This document shows positions 56,801 through 64,000 of a stretch of 64,000 nucleotides of DNA, in pieces. A model generated the notes under the pieces. The model was given only the letters and a program-made list of their open reading frames with translations. It was not told the origin of the DNA and ran no database searches. The position numbers and the translations under genes are program-made. Position 1 is the stretch's first letter. Each line of letters opens with the position of its first letter. The DNA comes from Pseudovibrio sp. Tun.PSC04-5.I4 (lineage in GTDB: Bacteria; Pseudomonadota; Alphaproteobacteria; Rhizobiales; Stappiaceae): the NCBI RefSeq assembly GCF_900104145.1, contig NZ_FNLB01000006.1:1757001-1821000 (forward strand). The letters are read 5' to 3'.

Positions 56801-59800
56801 ACAATCCGGTTCCAAATGAGACAGTCACCTTCACGGCGCCCTCAACCAATGCAAGTCTGGACCCTGACGTTCAAACAGAAACCACCGACGCTGCCGGTCA
56901 GATCAGTTTGAGCGTCACAGCAAACAGCACAGTCGGCGCTTACACAGTGGTAGCCAGTGTTGGCGGTGTTGCAACAACAGCTGATTTCCCTCTGACAAAT
57001 AGCGTCGGGGCCGCAGCCTCAATCACGGCCGACTCTGGGTCTCCTCAAGACGCAGTGATCTCAACCGCCTTTACAAATCCACTTGTTGTCACCGTCCGAG
57101 ACAGCGGCAACAATCCGGTTCCAAATGAGACAGTCACCTTCACGGCGCCCTCAACCAATGCAAGTCTGGACCCTGACGTTCAAACAGAAACCACCGACGC
57201 TGCCGGTCAGATCAGTTTGAGCGTCACAGCAAACAGCACAGTCGGCGCTTACACAGTGGTAGCCAGTGTTGGCGGTGTTGCAACAACAGCTGATTTCCCT
57301 CTGACAAATAGCGTCGGGGCCGCAGCCTCAATCACGGCCGACTCTGGGTCGCCTCAAGACGCAGTGATCTCAACCGCCTTTTCAAATCCACTTGTTGTCA
57401 CCGTCCTGGACAGCGGCAACAATCCGGTTCCAAATGAGACAGTCACCTTCACGGCGCCCTCAACCAATGCAAGTCTGGACCCTGACGTTCAAACAGAAAC
57501 CACCGACGCTGCCGGTCAGATCAGTTTGAGCGTCACAGCAAACAGCACAGTCGGCGCTTACACAGTGGTAGCCAGTGTTGGCGGTGTTGCAACAACAGCT
57601 GATTTCCCTCTGACAAATAGCGTCGGGGCCGCAGCCTCAATCACGGCCGACTCTGGGTCGCCTCAAGACGCAGTGATCTCAACCGCCTTTACAAATCCAC
57701 TTGTTGTCACCGTCCGAGACAGCGGCAACAATCCGGTTCCAAATGAGACAGTCACCTTCACGGCGCCCTCAACCAATGCAAGTCTGGACCCTGACGTTCA
57801 AACAGAAACCACAGACGCTGCCGGTCAGATCAGTTTGAGCGTCACAGCAAACAGCACAGTCGGCGCTTACACAGTGGTAGCCAGTGTTGGCGGTGTTGCA
57901 ACAACAGCTGATTTCCCTCTGACAAATAGCGTCGGGGCCGCAGCCTCAATCACGGCCGACTCTGGGTCTCCTCAAGACGCAGTGATCTCAACCGCCTTTG
58001 CAAATCCACTTGTTGTCACCGTCCTGGACAGCGGCAACAATCCGGTTCCAAATGAGACAGTCACCTTCACGGCGCCCTCAACCAATGCAAGTCTGGACCC
58101 TGACGTTCAAACAGCAACCACAGACGCTGCCGGTCAGATCAGTTTGAGCGTCACAGCAAACAGCACAGTCGGCGCTTACACAGTGGTAGCCAGTGTTGGC
58201 GGTGTTGCAACAACAGCTGATTTCCCTCTGACAAATAGCGTCGGGGCCGCAGCCTCAATCACGGCCGACTCTGGGTCTCCTCAAGACGCAGTGATCTCAA
58301 CCGCCTTTACAAATCCACTTGTTGTCACCGTCCGAGACAGCGGCAACAATCCGGTTCCAAATGAGACAGTCACCTTCACGGCGCCCTCAACCAATGCAAG
58401 TCTGGACCCTGACGTTCAAACAGAAACCACCGACGCTGCCGGTCAGATCAGTTTGAGCGTCACAGCAAACAGCACAGTCGGCGCTTACACAGTGGTAGCC
58501 AGTGTTGGCGGTGTTGCAACAACAGCTGATTTCCCTCTGACAAATAGCGTCGGGGCCGCAGCCTCAATCACGGCCGACTCTGGGTCTCCTCAAGACGCAG
58601 TGATCTCAACCGCCTTTTCAAATCCACTTGTTGTCACCGTCCGAGACAGCGGCAACAATCCGGTTCCAAATGAGACAGTCACCTTCACGGCGCCCTCAAC
58701 CAATGCAAGTCTGGACCCTGACGTTCAAACAGAAACCACCGACGCTGCCGGTCAGATCAGTTTGAGCGTCACAGCAAACAGCACAGTCGGCGCTTACACA
58801 GTGGTAGCCAGTGTTGGCGGTGTTGCAACAACAGCTGATTTCCCTCTGACAAATAGCGTCGGGGCCGCAGCCTCAATCACGGCCGACTCTGGGTCGCCTC
58901 AAGACGCAGTGATCTCAACCGCCTTTACAAATCCACTTGTTGTCACCGTCCGAGACAGCGGCAACAATCCGGTTCCAAATGAGACAGTCACCTTCACGGC
59001 GCCCTCAACCAATGCAAGTCTGGACCCTGACGTTCAAACAGAAACCACCGACGCTGCCGGTCAGATCAGTTTGAGCGTCACAGCAAACAGCACAGTCGGC
59101 GCTTACACAGTGGTAGCCAGTATTGGCGGTGTTGCAACAACAGCTGATTTCCCTCTGACAAATAGCGTCGGGGCCGCAGCCTCAATCACGGCCGACTCTG
59201 GGTCTCCTCAAGACGCAGTGATCTCAACCGCCTTTACAAATCCACTTGTTGTCACCGTCCGAGACAGCGGCAACAATCCGGTTCCAAATGAGACAGTCAC
59301 CTTCACGGCGCCCTCAACCAATGCAAGTCTGGACCCTGACGTTCAAACAGAAACCACCGACGCTGCCGGTCAGATCAGTTTGAGCGTCACAGCAAACAGC
59401 ACAGTCGGCGCTTACACAGTGGTAGCCAGTGTTGGCGGTGTTGCAACAACAGCTGATTTCCCTCTGACAAATAGCGTCGGGGCCGCAGCCTCAATCACGG
59501 CCGACTCTGGGTCTCCTCAAGACGCAGTGATCTCAACCGCCTTTACAAATCCACTTGTTGTCACCGTCCGAGACAGCGGCAACAATCCGGTTCCAAATGA
59601 GACAGTCACCTTCACGGCGCCCTCAACCAATGCAAGTCTGGACCCTGACGTTCAAACAGAAACCACAGACGCTGCCGGTCAGATCAGTTTGAGCGTCACA
59701 GCAAACAGCACAGTCGGCGCTTACACAGTGGTAGCCAGTGTTGGCGGTGTTGCAACAACAGCTGATTTCCCTCTGACAAATAGCGTCGGGGCCGCAGCCT

Positions 59801-60876
59801 CAATCACGGCCGACTCTGGGTCGCCTCAAGACGCAGTGATCTCAACCGCCTTTTCAAATCCACTTGTTGTCACCGTCCTGGACAGCGGCAACAATCCGGT
59901 TCCAAATGAGACAGTCACCTTCACGGCGCCCTCAACCAATGCAAGTCTGGACCCTGACGTTCAAACAGAAACCACCGACGCTGCCGGTCAGATCAGTTTG
60001 AGCGTCACAGCAAACAGCACAGTCGGCGCTTACACAGTGGTAGCCAGTGTTGGCGGTGTTGCAACAACAGCTGATTTCCCTCTGACAAATAGCGTCGGGG
60101 CCGCAGCCTCAATCACGGCCGACTCTGGGTCTCCTCAAGACGCAGTGATCTCAACCGCCTTTGCAAATCCACTTGTTGTCACCGTCCGAGACAGCGGCAA
60201 CAATCCGGTTCCAAATGAGACAGTCACCTTCACGGCGCCCTCAACCAATGCAAGTCTGGACCCTGACGTTCAAACAGAAACCACAGACGCTGCCGGTCAG
60301 ATCAGTTTGAGCGTCACAGCAAACAGCACAGTCGGCGCTTACACAGTGGTAGCCAGTGTTGGCGGTGTTGCAACAACAGCTGATTTCCCTCTGACAAATA
60401 GCGTCGGGGCCGCAGCCTCAATCACGGCCGACTCTGGGTCTCCTCAAGACGCAGTGATCTCAACCGCCTTTTCAAATCCACTTGTTGTCACCGTCCGAGA
60501 CAGCGGCAACAATCCGGTTCCAAATGAGACAGTCACCTTCACGGCGCCCTCAACCAATGCAAGTCTGGACCCTGACGTTCAAACAGAAACCACCGACGCT
60601 GCCGGTCAGATCAGTTTGAGCGTCACAGCAAACAGCACAGTCGGCGCTTACACAGTGGTAGCCAGTGTTGGCGGTGTTGCAACAACAGCTGATTTCCCTC
60701 TGACAAATAGCGTCGGGGCCGCAGCCTCAATCACGGCCGACTCTGGGTCTCCTCAAGATGCAGTGATCTCAACCGCCTTTGCAAATCCACTTGTTGTCAC
60801 CGTCCGAGACAGCGGCAACAATCCGGTTCCAAATGAGACAGTCACCTTCACGGCGCCCTCATCCGGGCAAGTCTGA
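47860..60876 (+). CDS. Giant exported Ig-repeat protein (Big_12 and Big_1-type repeats), 3' end unresolved
   Basis: The open frame is 4,338 residues but is cut by deletions that look like assembly faults, so the real protein is longer. GGAGG at 7-bp spacing supports the start. There is a signal peptide (residues 1-29, ending APASAQ), then a jelly-roll-like, possibly carbohydrate-binding region (NGDFSNGSTNW, about 35-175), two Big_12 domains (about 180-275 and 276-372; TVTFSENVTGFDD), and 38.5 tandem Big_1/invasin-like units of 103 residues (PLVVTVRDSGNNPVPNETV, SVTANSTVGAYTVVASVGG). The repeats are almost without cysteine and nearly identical. Such fibres act as adhesins or surface stalks; function here is inferred. 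Export route unknown: the Sec-type signal argues against classical RTX-type I secretion, and no C-terminal anchor is visible because the 3' end is outside the window. Confidence 0.85.
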   Translation: MKALFKKYIINWFLLVSLVLFAASAPASAQQVEIIRNGDFSNGSTNWDLVNVAGTIGPRLVNGRIQFNGANEAVFGDYIEQTFQNTIVSGIEISISLLLSESGGAAATQEFTIEIRSPTDTIVDTRVFTVLDGGSGVENYDVTLAGDADSIRIINSDATNSGAGSDGYVDDVSITIDAPSATLSGLPAAVNTDPFTVIVTFSEDVTGFDDLTTDLTVANGDLTSISGGPAAYTAEITPDGGGDVSLTVPADAALDGSGNGNTASATSTVLFDAVAPSATLSGVPANVNSTNPFTGTVTFSENVTGFDDLATDLTVANGTLTNITGGPAAYTVEITPDGSGDLSLTVPADAGQDVAGNGNTASATSTVLFDDGSAASITVSSGGTQETEISSAFTDPLVVTVQSSSGNPVASVIVTFTAPSSGASLNPAVLTATTDASGEASLDVTANSTVGAYTVVASVGGVATTADFPLTNSVGAAASITADSGSPQDAVISTAFTNPLVVTVRDSGNNPVPNETVTFTAPSTNASLDPDVQTETTDAAGQISLSVTANSTVGAYTVVASVGGVATTADFPLTNSVGAAASITADSGSPQDAVISTAFSNPLVVTVRDSGNNPVPNETVTFTAPSTNASLDPDVQTETTDAAGQISLSVTANSTVGAYTVVASVGGVATTADFPLTNSVGAAASITADSGSPQDAVISTAFTNPLVVTVRDSGNNPVPNETVTFTAPSTNASLDPDVQTETTDAAGQISLSVTANSTVGAYTVVASIGGVATTADFPLTNSVGAAASITADSGSPQDAVISTAFTNPLVVTVRDSGNNPVPNETVTFTAPSTNASLDPDVQTETTDAAGQISLSVTANSTVGAYTVVASVGGVATTADFPLTNSVGAAASITADSGSPQDAVISTAFTNPLVVTVRDSGNNPVPNETVTFTAPSTNASLDPDVQTETTDAAGQISLSVTANSTVGAYTVVASVGGVATTADFPLTNSVGAAASITADSGSPQDAVISTAFSNPLVVTVLDSGNNPVPNETVTFTAPSTNASLDPDVQTETTDAAGQISLSVTANSTVGAYTVVASVGGVATTADFPLTNSVGAAASITADSGSPQDAVISTAFANPLVVTVRDSGNNPVPNETVTFTAPSTNASLDPDVQTETTDAAGQISLSVTANSTVGAYTVVASVGGVATTADFPLTNSVGAAASITADSGSPQDAVISTAFSNPLVVTVRDSGNNPVPNETVTFTAPSTNASLDPDVQTETTDAAGQISLSVTANSTVGAYTVVASVGGVATTADFPLTNSVGAAASITADSGSPQDAVISTAFANPLVVTVRDSGNNPVPNETVTFTAPSSGASLNPAVLTATTDASGEASLDVTANSTVGAYTVVASVGGVATTADFPLTNSVGAAASITADSGSPQDAVISTAFANPLVVTVRDSGNNPVPNETVTFTAPSTNASLDPDVQTETTDAAGQISLSVTANSTVGAYTVVASVGGVATTADFPLTNSVGAAASITADSGSPQDAVISTAFANPLVVTVRDSGNNPVPNETVTFTAPSSGASLNPAVLTATTDASGEASLDVTANSTVGAYTVVASVGGVATTADFPLTNSVGAAASITADSGSPQDAVISTAFTNPLVVTVLDSGTNPVPNVVVTFTAPSNGASLSSDVQTETTDAAGQISFIVTANSTVGAYTVEASVVGGATTADFSLTNTVGAAATISADSGSPQDAVISTAFANPLVVTVLDSGTNPVPNVVVTFTAPSNGASLSSDVQTETTDAAGQISFIVTANSTVGAYTVEASVVGGATTADFSLTNTVGAAATISADSGSPQDAVISTAFANPLVVTVLDSGTNPVPNVVVTFTAPSNGASLSSDVQTETTDAAGQISFIVTANSTVGAYTVEASVVGGATTAEFSLTNTVGAAATISADSGSPQDAVISTAFANPLVVTVLDSGTNPVPNVVVTFTAPSNGASLSSDVQTETTDAAGQISFIVTANSTVGAYTVEASVVGGATTADFSLTNTVGAAATISADSGSPQDAVISTAFSNPLVVTVRDSGNNPVPNETVTFTAPSTNASLDPDVQTETTDAAGQISLSVTANSTVGAYTVVASVGGVATTADFPLTNSVGAAASITADSGSPQDAVISTAFANPLVVTVRDSGNNPVPNETVTFTAPSSGASLNPAVLTATTDASGEASLDVTANSTVGAYTVVASVGGVATTADFPLTNSVGAAASITADSGSPQDAVISTAFSNPLVVTVRDSGNNPVPNETVTFTAPSTNASLDPDVQTETTDAAGQISLSVTANSTVGAYTVVASVGGVATTADFPLTNSVGAAASITADSGSPQDAVISTAFANPLVVTVRDSGNNPVPNETVTFTAPSSGASLNPAVLTATTDASGEASLDVTANSTVGAYTVVASVGGVATTADFPLTNSVGAAASITADSGSPQDAVISTAFTNPLVVTVRDSGNNPVPNETVTFTAPSTNASLDPDVQTETTDAAGQISLSVTANSTVGAYTVVASVGGVATTADFPLTNSVGAAASITADSGSPQDAVISTAFTNPLVVTVRDSGNNPVPNETVTFTAPSTNASLDPDVQTETTDAAGQISLSVTANSTVGAYTVVASVGGVATTADFPLTNSVGAAASITADSGSPQDAVISTAFSNPLVVTVRDSGNNPVPNETVTFTAPSTNASLDPDVQTETTDAAGQISLSVTANSTVGAYTVVASVGGVATTADFPLTNSVGAAASITADSGSPQDAVISTAFSNPLVVTVRDSGNNPVPNETVTFTAPSTNASLDPDVQTETTDAAGQISLSVTANSTVGAYTVVASVGGVATTADFPLTNSVGAAASITADSGSPQDAVISTAFTNPLVVTVRDSGNNPVPNETVTFTAPSTNASLDPDVQTETTDAAGQISLSVTANSTVGAYTVVASVGGVATTADFPLTNSVGAAASITADSGSPQDAVISTAFTNPLVVTVRDSGNNPVPNETVTFTAPSTNASLDPDVQTETTDAAGQISLSVTANSTVGAYTVVASVGGVATTADFPLTNSVGAAASITADSGSPQDAVISTAFTNPLVVTVRDSGNNPVPNETVTFTAPSTNASLDPDVQTETTDAAGQISLSVTANSTVGAYTVVASVGGVATTADFPLTNSVGAAASITADSGSPQDAVISTAFSNPLVVTVLDSGNNPVPNETVTFTAPSTNASLDPDVQTETTDAAGQISLSVTANSTVGAYTVVASVGGVATTADFPLTNSVGAAASITADSGSPQDAVISTAFTNPLVVTVRDSGNNPVPNETVTFTAPSTNASLDPDVQTETTDAAGQISLSVTANSTVGAYTVVASVGGVATTADFPLTNSVGAAASITADSGSPQDAVISTAFANPLVVTVLDSGNNPVPNETVTFTAPSTNASLDPDVQTATTDAAGQISLSVTANSTVGAYTVVASVGGVATTADFPLTNSVGAAASITADSGSPQDAVISTAFTNPLVVTVRDSGNNPVPNETVTFTAPSTNASLDPDVQTETTDAAGQISLSVTANSTVGAYTVVASVGGVATTADFPLTNSVGAAASITADSGSPQDAVISTAFSNPLVVTVRDSGNNPVPNETVTFTAPSTNASLDPDVQTETTDAAGQISLSVTANSTVGAYTVVASVGGVATTADFPLTNSVGAAASITADSGSPQDAVISTAFTNPLVVTVRDSGNNPVPNETVTFTAPSTNASLDPDVQTETTDAAGQISLSVTANSTVGAYTVVASIGGVATTADFPLTNSVGAAASITADSGSPQDAVISTAFTNPLVVTVRDSGNNPVPNETVTFTAPSTNASLDPDVQTETTDAAGQISLSVTANSTVGAYTVVASVGGVATTADFPLTNSVGAAASITADSGSPQDAVISTAFTNPLVVTVRDSGNNPVPNETVTFTAPSTNASLDPDVQTETTDAAGQISLSVTANSTVGAYTVVASVGGVATTADFPLTNSVGAAASITADSGSPQDAVISTAFSNPLVVTVLDSGNNPVPNETVTFTAPSTNASLDPDVQTETTDAAGQISLSVTANSTVGAYTVVASVGGVATTADFPLTNSVGAAASITADSGSPQDAVISTAFANPLVVTVRDSGNNPVPNETVTFTAPSTNASLDPDVQTETTDAAGQISLSVTANSTVGAYTVVASVGGVATTADFPLTNSVGAAASITADSGSPQDAVISTAFSNPLVVTVRDSGNNPVPNETVTFTAPSTNASLDPDVQTETTDAAGQISLSVTANSTVGAYTVVASVGGVATTADFPLTNSVGAAASITADSGSPQDAVISTAFANPLVVTVRDSGNNPVPNETVTFTAPSSGQV

Positions 60877-63800
60877 ACCCTGCGTTCTAACAGCAACCAC
60901 TGACGCTCTGGTGAGGCCAGTTTGACGTCACAGCAAACAGCACAGTCGGCGCTTACACAGTGGTAGCCAGTGTTGGCGGTGTTGCAACAACAGCTGATTT
61001 CCCTCTGACAAATAGCGTCGGGGCCGCAGCCTCAATCACGGCCGACTCTGGGTCTCCTCAAGACGCAGTGATCTCAACCGCCTTTCAAATCCACTTGTTG
61101 TCACCGTCCGAGACAGCGGCAACAATCCGGTTCCAAATGAGACAGTCACCTTCACGGCGCCCTCAACCAATGCAAGTCTGGACCCTGACGTTCAAACAGA
61201 AACCACCGACGCTGCCGGTCAGATCAGTTTGAGCGTCACAGCAAACAGCACAGTCGGCGCTTACACAGTGGTAGCCAGTGTTGGCGGTGTTGCAACAACA
61301 GCTGATTTCCCTCTGACAAATAGCGTCGGGGCCGCAGCCTCAATCACGGCCGACTCTGGGTCTCCTCAAGACGCAGTGATCTCAACCGCCTTTCAAATCC
61401 ACTTGTTGTCACCGTCCGAGACAGCGGCAACAATCCGGTTCCAAATGAGACAGTCACCTTCACGGCGCCCTCAACCAATGCAAGTCTGGACCCTGACGTT
61501 CAAACAGCAAACACAGACGCTGCCGGTCAGATCAGTTTGAGCGTCACAGCAAACAGCACAGTCGGCGCTTACACAGTGGTAGCCAGTGTTGGCGGTGTTG
61601 CAACAACAGCTGATTTCCCTCTGACAAATAGCGTCGGGGCCGCAGCCTCAATCACGGCCGACTCTGGGTCTCCTCAAGACGCAGTGATCTCAACCGCCTT
61701 TACAAATCCACTTGTTGTCACCGTCCGGACAGCGGCAACAATCCGGTTCCAAATGAGACAGTCACCTTCACGGCGCCCTCAACCAATGCAAGTCTGGACC
61801 CTGACGTTCAAACAGAAACCACCGACGCTGCCGGTCAGATCAGTTTGAGCGTCACAGCAAACAGCACAGTCGGCGCTTACACAGTGGTAGCCAGTGTTGG
61901 CGGTGTTGCAACAACAGCTGATTTCCCTCTGACAAATAGCGTCGGGGCCGCAGCCTCAATCACGGCCGACTCTGGGTCTCCTCAAGACGCAGTGATCTCA
62001 ACCGCCTTTTCAAATCCACTTGTTGTCACCGTCCGAGACAGCGGCAACAATCCGGTTCCAAATGAGACAGTCACCTTCACGGCGCCCTCAACCAATGCAA
62101 GTCTGGACCCTGACGTTCAAACAGAAACCACAGACGCTGCCGGTCAGATCAGTTTGAGCGTCACAGCAAACAGCACAGTCGGCGCTTACACAGTGGTAGC
62201 CAGTGTTGGCGGTGTTGCAACAACAGCTGATTTCCCTCTGACAAATAGCGTCGGGGCCGCAGCCTCAATCACGGCCGACTCTGGGTCTCCTCAAGACGCA
62301 GTGATCTCAACCGCCTTTACAAATCCACTTGTTGTCACCGTCCGAGACAGCGGCAACAATCCGGTTCCAAATGAGACAGTCACCTTCACGGCGCCCTCAA
62401 CCAATGCAAGTCTGGACCCTGACGTTCAAACAGAAACCACGACGCTGCCGGTCAGATCAGTTTGAGCGTCACAGCAAACAGCACAGTCGGCGCTTACACA
62501 GTGGTAGCCAGTGTTGGCGGTGTTGCAACAACAGCTGATTTCCCTCTGACAAATAGCGTCGGGGCCGCAGCCTCAATCACGGCCGACTCTGGGTCTCCTC
62601 AAGACGCAGTGATCTCAACCGCCTTTACAAATCCACTTGTTGTCACCGTCCGAGACAGCGGCAACAATCCGGTTCCAAATGAGACAGTCACCTTCACGGC
62701 GCCCTCAACCAATGCAAGTCTGGACCCTGACGTTCAAACAGAAACCACGACGCTGCCGGTCAGATCAGTTTGAGCGTCACAGCAAACAGCACAGTCGGCG
62801 CTTACACAGTGGTAGCCAGTGTTGGCGGTGTTGCAACAACAGCTGATTTCCCTCTGACAAATAGCGTCGGGGCCGCAGCCTCAATCACGGCCGACTCTGG
62901 GTCTCCTCAAGACGCAGTGATCTCAACCGCCTTTCAAATCCACTTGTTGTCACCGTCCGGACAGCGGCAACAATCCGGTTCCAAATGAGACAGTCACCTT
63001 CACGGCGCCCTCAACCAATGCAAGTCTGGACCCTGACGTTCAAACAGCAAACACAGACGCTGCCGGTCAGATCAGTTTGAGCGTCACAGCAAACAGCACA
63101 GTCGGCGCTTACACAGTGGTAGCCAGTGTTGGCGGTGTTGCAACAACAGCTGATTTCCCTCTGACAAATAGCGTCGGGGCCGCAGCCTCAATCACGGCCG
63201 ACTCTGGGTCTCCTCAAGACGCAGTGATCTCAACCGCCTTTCAAATCCACTTGTTGTCACCGTCCGAGACAGCGGCAACAATCCGGTTCCAAATGAGACA
63301 GTCACCTTCACGGCGCCCTCAACCAATGCAAGTCTGGACCCTGACGTTCAAACAGAAACCACCGACGCTGCCGGTCAGATCAGTTTGAGCGTCACAGCAA
63401 ACAGCACAGTCGGCGCTTACACAGTGGTAGCCAGTGTTGGCGGTGTTGCAACAACAGCTGATTTCCCTCTGACAAATAGCGTCGGGGCCGCAGCCTCAAT
63501 CACGGCCGACTCTGGGTCTCCTCAAGACGCAGTGATCTCAACCGCCTTTTCAAATCCACTTGTTGTCACCGTCCGAGACAGCGGCAACAATCCGGTTCCA
63601 AATGAGACAGTCACCTTCACGGCGCCCTCAACCAATGCAAGTCTGGACCCTGACGTTCAAACAGCAAACACAGACGCTGCCGGTCAGATCAGTTTGAGCG
63701 TCACAGCAAACAGCACAGTCGGCGCTTACACAGTGGTAGCCAGTGTTGGCGGTGTTGCAACAACAGCTGATTTCCCTCTGACAAATAGCGTCGGGGCCGC

Positions 63801-64000
63801 AGCCTCAATCACGGCCGACTCTGGGTCTCCTCAAGACGCAGTGATCTCAACCGCCTTTTCAAATCCACTTGTTGTCACCGTCCGAGACAGCGGCAACAAT
63901 CCGGTTCCAAATGAGACAGTCACCTTCACGGCGCCCTCAACCAATGCAAGTCTGGACCCTGACGTTCAAACAGAAACCACCGACGCTGCCGGTCAGATCA
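48979..64000 (+). repeat. Tandem array of 309-bp Ig-domain repeats (about 48.6 copies)
   Basis: The repeat GCAGCCTCAATCAC recurs every 309 bp from 49288 (unit 2) to about 61 kb, then every 307-309 bp to the window end. Units differ at a handful of sites. STAF-T/S/A-NP, V-R/L-DSG, and three body types occur. Type B (STNASLDPDVQTE) is most common; type A (SSGASLNPAVLTA) is units 1, 10, 12, 18, 20 and 39. Type C (SNGASLSSDVQTE with VVGGATTADFSLT) is units 13-16 (52687-53922). Silent variation is also minimal, which indicates recent amplification or gene conversion. Confidence 0.97.
60877..64000 (+). pseudogene. Frame-broken continuation of the giant repeat gene (probable assembly artefact)
   Basis: Ten further units continue the same repeat, but the frame is broken by about 12 single-base losses: four in unit 39 (60866-60930), then one each at sites such as GCCTTTCAAATCC (61081, 61390, 62931, 63238), CCGGACAGC (61724, 62957) and ACCACGACG (62437, 62745). 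Each missing base is one that differs between copies elsewhere in the array. I therefore read this as a faulty repeat consensus and not a true pseudogene. Its last two units are full length again. Confidence 0.75.

Noticed and set aside
48979..64000. Regular 309-bp repetition considered as a CRISPR array or satellite DNA
   Set aside because: Units are contiguous, in frame and multiples of three with no unique spacers; they encode Ig-like domains.
45718..64000. Prophage at tRNA-Cys
   Set aside because: No integrase, capsid, terminase or tail gene and no repeated tRNA 3' end are visible; only IS relics and the repeat genes.

Overview
The window reads as the chromosome of an alphaproteobacterium, probably a marine member of the Stappiaceae/Rhizobiales-like group such as Pseudovibrio. 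The genus is an inference; the class rests on gene content and order: tRNA-Leu-tig-clpP-clpX, nnr next to glnB-glnA, amidase-mrcA-prfB, accB-accC-aat, and pcm-tolC-popZ-valS. PopZ is a hallmark of this class.

About 1-45.8 kb is mostly housekeeping DNA. On the minus strand lie the protein quality-control genes (clpX, clpP, tig), a tRNA-Leu(UAG) and the NAD(P)HX repair enzyme. Then come a sigma54-type promoter, glnB and glnA (nitrogen control), tyrS, a large AsmA-like envelope protein, a peroxiredoxin and a ferritin-like protein. A cell-wall block follows (M23 peptidase, PBP1A, AMIN-amidase) together with prfB, which carries a complete programmed +1 frameshift site. Next are RNase E with a long structured leader, an aminotransferase, a periplasmic M48 protease, a DsbA-like protein, accB/accC, aat, a DUF2155 protein, an MscS-type channel, valS, popZ, tolC and a PIMT-family methyltransferase. 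Most convergent gene pairs are separated by clear intrinsic terminators.

Two accessory insertions stand out. First, between nnr and glnB (about 6.9-9.6 kb) lie a CesT-like type III secretion chaperone and, 12 bp downstream, a secreted-effector-like Ser/Thr protein kinase, followed by a VOC-family gene. Second, right after a tRNA-Cys (45.7 kb) the core genome stops: relics of IS66 and IS3 transposases and an AT-rich stretch lead into a two-gene unit. Its first gene is a small Ig-like protein that ends inside what looks like a Big_12 domain. The second overlaps it by ATGA and encodes a giant exported Ig-repeat protein (at least 4,338 residues) built from near-identical 309-bp/103-aa Big_1-type repeats that run to the window edge.

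The last 3.1 kb of the repeat array contains about 12 single-base deletions, each at a position that is polymorphic between repeat copies. This is the mark of a collapsed-repeat consensus rather than true gene decay, so the giant gene should be regarded as unfinished sequence: its true length and 3' end are unknown. A nine-unit block near the start of the array recurs, variant for variant, exactly 29 units later.
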